From Eleusine coracana subsp. coracana (taxonomy: Eukaryota > Streptophyta > Magnoliopsida > Poales > Poaceae), in contig CM064426.1 in assembly GCA_032690845.1 (NCBI GenBank), forward strand, positions 72,838,403 through 72,902,402: DNA of 64,000 nt, in the 5' to 3' direction. The notes beneath the pieces were generated by a model. The model was not told the origin of the DNA. It did no database searches and was given only the letters and a program-made list of their open reading frames with translations. A program made the position numbers and the translations under genes. Each line of letters begins with the position of its first letter. Positions within the stretch are counted from its first letter, which is position 1. This document shows positions 45,864-56,300 of this stretch, piece after piece.

Positions 45864-48800
45864 ATGGTGGTCACTCTTTCTTCTTGGTTGAATAATCATC
45901 CGCCGGCGTTGCTGTGGTGTTTCGTCGTCATCCTCCTGTTGGCAGGAGCCGTCGCAAGTGATGGGGCGTTGGTGGTGGACACGCAGGCGGCGTACCTGTC
46001 CAAGATGAAGGAGCAGTTCGCCGGGCCGGGCATGTCGCAGTGGGACTTCTCATCATCGCCAACCTACTACTGCACGTTCCCCGGCGTCGCGTGCGACCAC
46101 GGCGGCAACGTGACGGGCATCGACGTGAGCTCATGGCGCCTCGTCGGCCGCCTCCCTCCATCCATCTGCGACGCCATGCCGGCTCTCCGCGAGCTCAACC
46201 TCGCATACAACGACATCCGCGGCGGCTTCCCTCTGGGCGTCCTCAACTGCTCCTCTCTAGAGGTCCTGAACGTGAGCTTCTCCGGCGTGTCCGGCACCGT
46301 GCCGCCGGACCTATCCAAGATGCAATCCCTCCGCGTCCTCGACATGTCCAACAACCTCTTCTCCGGCGCGTTCCCGGTGGCCTCCATCGGCAACCTGACG
46401 ACGCTGGAGGTGGTGAACATGAACGAGAACCCCGGGTTCGACGGGTGGTACCCGTCCTCCTCGACGTTCGCGCCGCTTCGCCGCCTCCGCGTCCTCATCC
46501 TCTCCACCACGTCGATGCGCGGCGGCGTTCCACCATGGCTCGGCAACATGACCTCGCTCACCGACCTCGAGCTCAGCGGCAACGCCCTCACCGGCGTGAT
46601 CCCCGCCTCCCTCGGCAAGCTCACGAACCTGCAGCTCCTCGAGCTCTACTACAACAACCTTGACGGCACCATCCCGGAGGAGCTCGGCAACCTCACCCGC
46701 CTCACCGACATCGACTTATCAGAGAACCGGCTCGTCGGCGGTATCCCCTTCTCCCTCTGCGCGCTGCCGGACCTCCGGGTTCTGCAGCTCTACACGAACC
46801 GGCTCACCGGTCCGATCCCTCCCGTGCTCGGCAACTCCACGCAGCTCTGGATCCTCTCGGTCTACCGCAACCAGCTCACCGGCGAGCTCCCGGCGGACCT
46901 CGGCCGGTACGCGCCGCTGAACGTGATCGAGGTCTCCGAGAACCAGCTCACCGGCCCGCTCCCGCCCTTCGCGTGCGCCGGCGGCAACCTCCAGTACATC
47001 CTCGTCCTCAGCAACCTCCTCACGGGGGAGATCCCTTCTAGGTACGCGGATTGCACGACGCTGCTGAGGTTCAGGGTGAGCAACAACCATCTTGAAGGCG
47101 AGGTCCCCGCGGGGATCTTCGGTCTTCCCCACGCCTCCATCGTCGACCTCTCCTACAACCACCTCACCGGCCCGGTCCCCAAGACCGTCTCCGGCGCCGG
47201 TAACCTGACGTCACTCTTCGCGTCGAATAACCAGATGACGGGGCCCATCCCGGCGGAGATCGCCGCCGCGTCGGCGCTGGTGAAGATCGACCTCAGCAAC
47301 AATGGGTTGAGCGGGCCCATCCCGAGTGAACTGGGACGGTACCTCACGCGGCTGAACCAGCTGTCGCTGCAGGGAAACAGGCTGAACGGCACCATCCCGG
47401 AGTCGCTGGCCGGGTTGCGCAGTCTCAACGTGCTCAACCTGTCCGATAACGCGCTCTATGGGGCCATCCCGGACTCGCTCTGCACGTTGTTGCCTAATTC
47501 GTTGGATTTCTCGAACAACAACCTGTCGGGCCCGGTGCCGCTGCCGCTGATCAAGGAAGGGTTGCTGGAGAGCGTGGCGGGGAACCCGGGCCTGTGCGTC
47601 GCGTTCCGGCTCAACCTGACCGACCCGGCCCTGCCGCTGTGTCCCAGATCGGGAAGCCTCCGGCGCGGGCTCGCCGGGAACGCATGGGTGGTGGCGGCGT
47701 GCGCGCTGGTGTGCGTCGCCGCGGCGCTCGTGCTGGTCAGGAGGTGGTTGATGAAGGCGAGGTGCGACGGAGACCAGGACGGCGGCGCGGCGGCGGGGGG
47801 CTCGCCGGCGTCGAGCTCGTCCTACGACGTCACCAGCTTCCACAAGCTCACTTTCGACCAGCACGAGATCGTCGAGGCGCTCATCGACAAGAACATCGTC
47901 GGGCACGGAGGGTCCGGCACCGTGTACAAGATCGAGCTCAGCACCGGCGAGCTCGTCGCCGTCAAGAAGCTCTGGGTCTCCACTTCCGCCGCGCGAGGAC
48001 GACGACTCCACCCTAATAATAACCATCATCATCATCACACCAACAAGAACAACAGCACGACGACGAAGACGACGTGGCTGGGCGACCGGGAGCTGCGGAC
48101 GGAGGTGGAGACGCTGGGGAGCATACGGCACAAGAACATCGTCAAGCTCTACTGCTGCTACGCCGGCGCGGACAGCAACCTGCTCGTGTACGAGTACATG
48201 CCCAACGGCAACCTATGGGAGGCGCTGCACGGGTGCTACCTGCTGCTGGACTGGCCCACCAGGCACAGGGTGGCCATGGGCGTCGCTCAGGGGCTCGCGT
48301 ACCTCCACCATGACCTCATGTTCCCCATCGTGCACCGCGACATCAAGTCGTCCAACATCCTCCTCGACGCCGATTTCGAGCCCAAGGTCGCAGATTTCGG
48401 CATCGCAAAGGTGCTCCATCAGGCCACCACCGCCGCAAAGGGAGGAGGAGACGCGTCCACAACCACCATCGCGGGAACATACGGATACCTCGCACCAGGT
48501 ACATACCTACCTTGTCTTCTGATTGATTTTATTACTTATGTTCTTAACTAAAGAAAAATTAACTTGTTGCAGAGTACGCCTACTCGTCCAAGGCGACGAC
48601 CAAGTGCGACGTGTACAGCTTCGGCGTGGTGCTCATGGAGCTGGCCACGGGGAGGAAGCCCATCGAGCCAGAGTTCGGCGACACCAGGGACATCGTGCAC
48701 TGGGTCTCCGGCAAGGTGGCCGCCGGAGCCGAGGCCGAAGCGCTCGACAAGCGACTCGCGTGGAGCCCATACAAGGAGGAGATGGTGCAGGCGCTGCGCG

Positions 48801-48976
48801 TCGCCGTCCGGTGCACCTGCAGCATCCCGGGACTCCGACGCACCATGGCCGACGTCGTACAGATGCTCGCCGAGGCAGGGCCACGGACCACCATCACCAA
48901 TAAGGACAACAATAAGGACAACTCTGCTGCACAACAGCTGCTGCTCATGCCCAAACCAGACACCACCACTCCTTAG
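45864..48976 (+). CDS. CEPR1: LRR receptor-like kinase, CEPR1/XIP1 type (LRR subfamily XI)
   Basis: Predicted plasma-membrane receptor for CEP-type C-terminally encoded peptides, which relay nitrogen status in Arabidopsis. Exons 45864-48498 and 48573-48976 (74-bp intron, GT-AG, at the same APE-codon position as in the RLK7-like gene), 1,012 residues. The 33 bases before 45864 are open but begin with TTG, so ATG 45864 is preferred. Order: signal peptide within 1-35; cap with YCTFPGVAC; about 20 LRRs; transmembrane segment about 607-629; SYDVTSFHKLTFDQ juxtamembrane motif; kinase with GHGGSGTVY near 677, VAVKKLW near 698, HRDIKSSN near 823, DFGIAKV near 843. It is an RD kinase. A low-complexity His/Asn/Thr-rich insert lies between the beta-3 lysine and helix C (about 48010-48075). 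TVETLGSIRHKNIVKLY-like and AYSSKATTKCDVYSFG stretches match CEPR1. The symbol is by family resemblance. Confidence 0.92.
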
Positions 48977-50540
48977 TCACACCCTGCTAATACTCTCTCT
49001 ACTAGGAAGCAGAAACAACGTACCAAGAAGTACAGTGCGGTGATGGCCAATTTAATTAAGAAGAAACAAGGCAAGGTGAGGTCCAATTTCATTAGGCACG
49101 CATCAATAACATTACTAGTACTAGAACTAATTATTAATTGAGATGATGATGATTTGCATAATCATCGTACGAGAGCTAAGCATGCAATGCAAGTTGCAAA
49201 GATTGTTCGCTCTTGCACTACAGGCTACGTACTCTCTAGTAGCTAGGTAGCCACCTTTATTCATAAACCAGCACCAGCACCAGCACCAGCAGGTCCTTCT
49301 CCTCAAGTGAATGTGTATACACTAGTACCCTGCTTGGTGTTTAAGCAGAATCTGATGCTCTGAGTGGACCAACCAAAAAAAGAATGTATGGAAGAAGAAG
49401 CAAATATGCTAGTGCAATCCACTTTCAAATGTTCCTTTCTCTTTGGATCCGTGGAGCTTAGCCTGCTTTCTTTTTCGTCCTGTGCTTTTGTTTTGGCTGA
49501 GAGCGATGCCTTGCCGTGGAATGAATAGGGCAGGTAGCTATAGCTAAGATAATGAGAGCAATTGCAGCCGTCTAGTACCTGTTTTTACTTAATTTGTTTA
49601 TTCGGTACTTTCTGCCTTTTTTTCTTTTCTGACCAGACGAAAGGAAATTAGTTAACTCGTGAAAGAAAGCAGGTTTTGGCTGCAAGTGCAGTGTATACTT
49701 CCACTTGAAAAGCTAGTCGGATTCTGTTCGTGGGCCAAGACAGTGACGTGGCAGCGCGAACACTGCATGCCTGCATGATAGAAGAAAATGATTAGCGTAC
49801 GAGCGCCGTGGAAGTTGACTCAGCCTATTACAAGGGAGCCCAAGGCTACTTATTGATCCTTGCGATTAGTGCCACGGTGACATTCGAGTAATGTGTTAGA
49901 AAATGGAATATTATTATCAATGTGTAAAGTCAGTGCTGACGATTTAATCTTAAGGTTAGGAAACAAGCCAGGGCCAAATTAAATATGCTGCTTTGTGACG
50001 AGCACCGAAAGAGTTGTACCTTCATGTCTTTAACTACTGATCACAGCCTTACATATAAGAGCAAACTTTGTCATATGTTTGTTTGACACGTAATATTTCG
50101 ATTTTATTCATGGGACAAACAAAAACCTCAGTTATGCTTTTGATTACAAAACAAGCACTTTATGTAGGAGTGTCATTTCAAGGAAAATCAGGTAAAGCAT
50201 CTAAGTGCAAAGAAAAAAAAGTCAGGTCTATTTGTTAATTACAGACGAGTCAAAACAATTGTGGTCACTTTCACCGTTTCATTTTCAAGAATATTTGCTG
50301 GTTTCAGATCAAATCTCGTCCCAATTCCTTCCTTCTACACAATCAGTGTAAAAATCACATGTCCACAGAGGACATTTTCTCCCCCCCCCCCCCTTCTTTT
50401 GCAGGGATACATATTTTCAAACAGAACCTCTCACATACTTCTGTTTCAAGAATTCTTTCTCTGAAGCTTAAGTTCAGACCATAATAGATTACTCTGATTA
50501 TACTTCACAGTATAAACGTGTAGTTCCCTACAGAATACAT
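48977..50540. other. 3' region of the CEPR1-like gene and spacer
   Basis: Probable 3' UTR followed by AT-rich DNA with a short (CAGCAC)n stretch near 49272 and a 13-base C run (50381-50393). No gene or bounded element recognised. Confidence 0.5.
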
Positions 50541-50550
50541 CCTTTCTAAC

Positions 50551-51187
50551 AGACAACAACAACAATAATAACAACAAAGCCTTTTTATCCCAAGCAAGTT
50601 GGGGTAGGCTAGAGATGAAATCCATGGGAATCCAAAAAAAAGAGATAAATGAACAAAAGCTAAAAGAAAGAGAAGAAAAAAGAAAACAAAAACAAAAATA
50701 AAAGGAACAAAAGCTAAAAGAAAGAAGAAACGAGTAAGTAAGAAGGAAGGAAAAAAAAGATCGCGGTTCCGGCACATCTATTGCTAATCTCCAAGCGCTC
50801 CTATCCATAGCTAGCTCCTCTTCAGGTCTCTCTTAACCGACTCGTCCCAAGTCAAGTTAGGTCGGCCTCTACCTCTCTTAATATTAGCATCTCTCTTTAG
50901 AACCCCACTACGCACCGGCATTTCCGAAGGCCTCCGTTGGACATGTCCGAACCATCTTAAACGATGTTGAATCAATTTCTCCTCGATAGGTGTCACTCCT
51001 ATCCTGTGCCGGATATCTTTATTCCGTATTCGGTCTCTTCTTGTATGCCCGCAAAATCAACGCAACATGCGCATCTCTGCTACACTCAGTTGTTGAACAT
51101 GTCGTCTTTTCGTAGACTAGCACTCAGTACCGTATAACATCACCGGACGAATTGCCGTCCTATAGAATTTACCTTTTAGTTTTTTAG
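50551..51187 (-). mobile_element. 5'-truncated RTE-type LINE
   Basis: Minus-strand copy of the 3' 560 bp of the LINE at 55809-59148, including the C-terminal coding part ([32 protein letters not shown]) at 50811-50996 and the 3' end CTTGGGATAAAAAGGCTTTGTTGTT with its GTT microsatellite tail. Truncation lies at the position matching about 58586. A CT-rich tract (50640-50760) is expanded compared with the fuller copy. No clear target duplication. Confidence 0.88.
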
Positions 51188-51189
51188 CA

Positions 51190-51950
51190 TAGAGGAAGAT
51201 AAAACAATACAGCTGTCAGTTTGCAAGAAATTGTACAATAGGTACCTAGAAGTGGCTGAGCCTTTCCTTTCGTCAGCAATAGAAAGTGCCGTTACATAAC
51301 AGAGTCAGGTGCAGTAGTGACAACAAGACTCCACTAATTTACAAGTGGGAGCAGTGCATATGAGGTGGTAAGTAGCAGTTGTGAGTTGTAGCTCACAACT
51401 AGATCTTGCAAATTTGGTGGTCATCCTTGTTGTAGCCTCACTATGTTGAGTAGGATGCCATTCATCAATAACACATGCATAGCATTTGCATCTGACGATT
51501 ATGAACCGAGCCTGTATTGATCATGTCATAGTGTCATCTCAGCATTTTCACTTTTGAGTATTGAATGTGTAAACATGGGTGATGATTCCTGAAAATAGAT
51601 GGAATATGTTTACAGGATATTCGACATATAGTCAGCCTACACATCCTATGACAGAAAGGTGATATGCGCCATTAGGGATGTACCAATAAAGAAGCATAGA
51701 CTAGAGTACAGTACAAAAAAGATGAAAAAGGATCAGAGCACATTCAAAATTAGCACAACACTTCCCGTAAAAAAAGTAGCTTAGTCAAAATTTATAAAAT
51801 GAATGAAAATATTCAACTAAACATAAATCCGGTTCACGCATAATTTCTCATGGTTGCAGTGGTAGTGGTCGACGTCTAATTTGTTCAGATACTGTATGTG
51901 ATCTGATTCATCTGCTGTATCTTTTCTTTTTCAGATGAAGATGTACTATT
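51190..51950. other. AT-rich spacer
   Basis: No gene or bounded element recognised between the LINE tail and the xylulokinase pseudogene. Confidence 0.5.
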
Positions 51951-51954
51951 TTAG

Positions 51955-53110
51955 ATGCTTAGTCTTGAGAATTAATGCGTTTGATGATACTCCACTGGTT
52001 GCTATGAACCGCGTTGGAGGTACCGGCAGGCCACATCTCTCAGCATGACTACTAGATCATGCAAAATCCCAGCTTCTCTCCTGCAAATTAAATGGTTGGA
52101 GAATCTCATGTTCCTTGTAGTAAATCCCAGCTTCTCTCCTGCAAAAGACACCCCCCCCCCCCCCCCAAAAAAAAGAAAAAACAGAAATCCTAAGAAAAGT
52201 TACTTTTGTCTGGTCAATGCAGGCATCTATCATGAAGGTTGGAAAGGAAAACTTTTCATAGTAACGGCCTAACTTGCCAGTTCTTGCATGTCTACAAGAC
52301 TACAAACTAAGTGGCTCAAATATCATTGCTACACCCCGATTTCTAGCCAAGCAATTATCTCTATTTCCCAAGAGTCTCCAATTTTTCATTTTAGGAACAT
52401 AAACTAACATTTATTTATGCAACCTGTTGAACATATTCCAAGATCTCTGAGCATAACGATTCCGAGTATCTGAACAATGCAGTGAAAACTAGCACATTTT
52501 TATAACAAAGCATAACCGTGAAGGACGTTCTCCAGGGACAGGTGAATCAGTGACCCCGAAATCCTGGGGGACCACAAAGAACCTCTGCTTACCAGAGTTG
52601 TCTTTCTTTTTGTTTCCTATATAACGGTCGATCTTTTCATTTACAGGTCTCTTATTACTGATCCAAAGCATAAGTAACGAGATTTGGTTGCAGCGTATGC
52701 AAATTCAGAGCCAGGTCATAATGTATTAGTATAGTTCAAGTTTGCAGCACAGGAGTACAGTTGACATGTACGAAAGCACACCATTCATTTGTATGACCCA
52801 ACAGACATGTCATAAGGTTCAATGAAAACCCCACAGAAGTAATTTGTGAGAACTTACATATACAAGGATCTTGGGATTGTCCCCTGATCACAGAATAACT
52901 AGACAACTGCGTGCAAACTAAAATCTGCTCGAACACAAAACACACGCATTGATCTGAAAAGCTAGTTTGTTCCATTCTTAAAAAAAAACTCGCTTGTTTC
53001 AGAAATAAACACTGTCAACTAAAGTTACTACTGTCATGTTACACAATTGAATCTTTCCTATTCTCTACCCTACAGTATATTAGCCCAGTTCCAAACACAA
53101 TCATTAACAG
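51955..53110 (-). pseudogene. decayed partial duplicate of the xylulokinase gene
   Basis: Matches the middle of the intact gene at 60631-63861 in order and orientation, introns included. 51960-52055 corresponds to part of exon 10, 52075-52150 to exon 8, 52265-52400 to the following intron, 52415-52475 to exon 7, 52495-52565 to exon 6 with an internal deletion, 52730-52975 to the exon 4 region, and 53025-53110 to the intron before it. Exons 1-3, 5, 9 and 11 are missing. A small internal duplication (AATCCCAGCTTCTCTCCTGC twice) and a C16 run (52151-52166) lie inside. Retained introns mean it arose by DNA duplication, not retroposition. Confidence 0.85.
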
Positions 53111-53391
53111 GTACTGAATTTAGATAAACAAATAAAAGGTCTCGTGCCCAAAGCACAAATGCAGTAATAAAAGTTACATAAGTCTGGAGCCAGATAAGAA
53201 TATATACAGTCACAATCCGAAGGAAAACAAACAAATCCGCTACACTAAATTTAGGATGACTCACTGCCCTGTCAAGTTTACAGCCACAACAAACGTTTCA
53301 TCAAAAACTAACCAAAGCACACCCAAGATCTCCACCATGCTTTGCTGGACCAAGAGATGGAATGGAAAATTACAGTGGCATCCTCAAATGC

Positions 53392-56300
53392 TCAAATAAG
53401 ATCAGCAACATTCATTGGCATCTCATCAATCTGTGTACTGTAGTACTGCTCAATGTCTCGCAGTATACGGATGTCATCTTTGCGTACAAAATTGATCGCG
53501 ACACCCTGCAAGGCACAGAAATAGTGACTGTGTCATCAAACCCATCATCACATACATCAAGCACATTGCAACTACGTGTTGGCAACAATGTCACACATTT
53601 AAATTTGCACAGAAAACTAAATATCCATTTTCGCAACAGGTATATAGGACTAAGAAGCATTTGAGATGCAGGAGACATTTAACTAGTAATTGTTGGCTTC
53701 ATTTGTTTAAGCAGCATCAAGTACACCAAACAGTACAAGAAATTAGAATCAAATTATAGCATGTCATAGCCATAGTGTAAGTAGCTGAGACCAAAGATTG
53801 CTGTTGGAATTTGAAACCTCACCTTGCGCCCAAAACGTCCAGATCGACCAATGCGATGGATATAAAGCTCACGATTATTTGGGAGATCATAATTAATAAC
53901 AAGGGAAACCTGAAAACGAAACAGATACAATCAATACACAAGCAATGGACTGCGCAACCACAATACAGCATCAGGGCGAAAAGTTTCATCACTGGTGTAA
54001 AATGATTTCAAATAAAAAGTTTAATCAAGACTTACCTGCTGAACATCCAGTCCTCGAGCCCACACATCTGTAGTGATTAGTACACGAGTTGCACCTGACC
54101 TGAACTCAGCCATAATGGCATCCCTTTCTTGCTGCGGCATGTCACCGTGCATAGCTGATACTGTAAAGTTATTACTGCGCATTCTTTCAGTAAGCCAATC
54201 AACCTGGGCAAAAGAAAAATTTCTAATCAGCATACTGCCTCTGTTCGCTAATTTCTGTCGTTCCCGACCACCGGATTGAACTACAAAACAACTAGCCGAT
54301 GCTGCAACACCATTTAAAAAAACAGAGGGAGTACAAACTATCAATGGTGATAAGTGAGTGCAGGTCAGGGGAAAAAAAATTAGAAAGACTAGTTTGAGCC
54401 CATCATATGTTACCTTTCTCTTAGTATTACAGAAGATGACAGCTTGAGTGATGGTCAGTGTATCATAAAGATCACACAGTGTGTCAAACTTCCATTCCTC
54501 TTTCTCAACAGCGACAAAGAATTGTTTGATGCCCTAGTAGAAGAAGCGCGTTAGAAAATGCAACTGCCAAGTAAAAAATGATAAAACAAAACTAGTGATG
54601 ATATTTACCTCCAGTGTCAATTCATCACGTTTCACAAGGATCCGAACTGGATCAGTCATAAACTTGCTAGTCATCTCCAGGATCTCATGAGGAAGGGTAG
54701 CAGAGATCAAACAAACCTTTTACACAGGAAAGCAACATATAACCAAATTAATAACAAGACCTCAACTTCAAGCAAAAGTTTTGCAATAAAGATTTCACAA
54801 GAATAAGTTCATGTTTCCATGTTCACTTTCAGATACACAGGAAAATGTTGTGTTATGTACATAAACACATAACAGAGTATCAGACATTGAAATGGCAAAT
54901 CAGTCTGTGCACAAAGATAAATGCTTAAACATGTGTTCATTAAAAATCAAAACCGAGTCATTATATACATGACAATTGGAAAGCTCAAAATATGCATGTT
55001 ACAGTTCAGGGTAGATGAAAGGTCATCGGACTGGTATACACTTTGAAGGAGATTGGATGCTGTTGTAGAGAGAAAAAAAGGGGGAGAAAAACGTCTGTTT
55101 TCTAAGGGTAATGTTAAACAGGGAAAGAGTGGTTTTTGAGCCGAGTTCTGAAGTGTGACACTAACCTGGAGTTCCGGTGGGAGATATCTGTAGACATCAT
55201 AAATCTGATCCTTAAAGCCTCTGCTCAACATCTCATCAGCTTCATCCTGTACCACAAAAGGAATTAAGAATTAGCACAGTACAGATTTATTTTGCCGATA
55301 ACTGAGAACAGCAAAAAAATAGTGTGAACTGACCAGAATTAGAAGCTTGATGGCCCTTGTTCGCAGGGTCCTTCTCTTAATCATATCACAGACTCTGCCT
55401 GGGGTTCCTGAGACAACATGCACCCCGTGCTCGAGCCTCCTGATATCCTCGCCTATACTCTTGCCACCAATGCAAGAGTGCACTTGTCCAATGCAAGAGT
55501 GCACTTGTATATTGAGGAAGTCGCCAATTGCCAGCATTACTCTCTCAGTTTGTGAAGCAAGCTCTCTGGTCGGCGAGAGAATCAATGCCTGCACTCTACA
55601 ATTTGGGAAAACATGGTAAAGTTATATCCAATCTCAACTATGAGCTTCATTGACATTCTCTAAGTTGTTCGGAATAAAACCTTCAACTTTATTCTTTCTG
55701 ACCAAAAAGGTAATACTCCCACAAACCCAGAACAAATGTGTATGTATTAATAGGTTCATAGTGTCGTAAAACAAATGTGTATGTATTAATAGGTTTATAG
55801 TGTCGTAACTCAATATAGCCAGTCCCAAGCCTGGGTAAAGGAGGAGGGTTGTGTTAGGTTTGGCAAACCAACGTCAAAAACCCAGTCACTCAAATGGATA
55901 TGAAACCCATAAGAAATTCGTTGGGGCGTAACCCTCTTAGCGACGCGCTACATCGGAACCCGGGTGTGGTGTCAAATGGGCAAGGGCCGGGTCGTCACAA
56001 CCTTAGTGGCGCGTCGTATCGTGACCTGGGTACGATGAATAGTGAGCAAGGGTCGGGTCGTCGCAACCTTAGTGGCGCGCTACATCTACGCCCGGGTGTG
56101 GTGAAAAATGAGCAAGGGTCTTCGCACTTTCCTCGACGGGTGCGAAGGGTAAGAAAGTTAGCCGAGCCAACTAGGATTCGTCTAGGGAGTTGGAACGTAG
56201 GGTCCCTAACAGGCAAGTTACGAGAGCTAGTCGATGTGGCAACTAGGAGGCGTGTAAATATCCTATGCGTTCAAGAGACTAAATGGAAGGGCCAGAAGGC

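Noticed and set aside
53811..54005. Plus-strand frames within the eIF4A-III locus
   Set aside because: They are shadows or intron readthrough of the minus-strand gene, whose exons join in frame with full family motifs.
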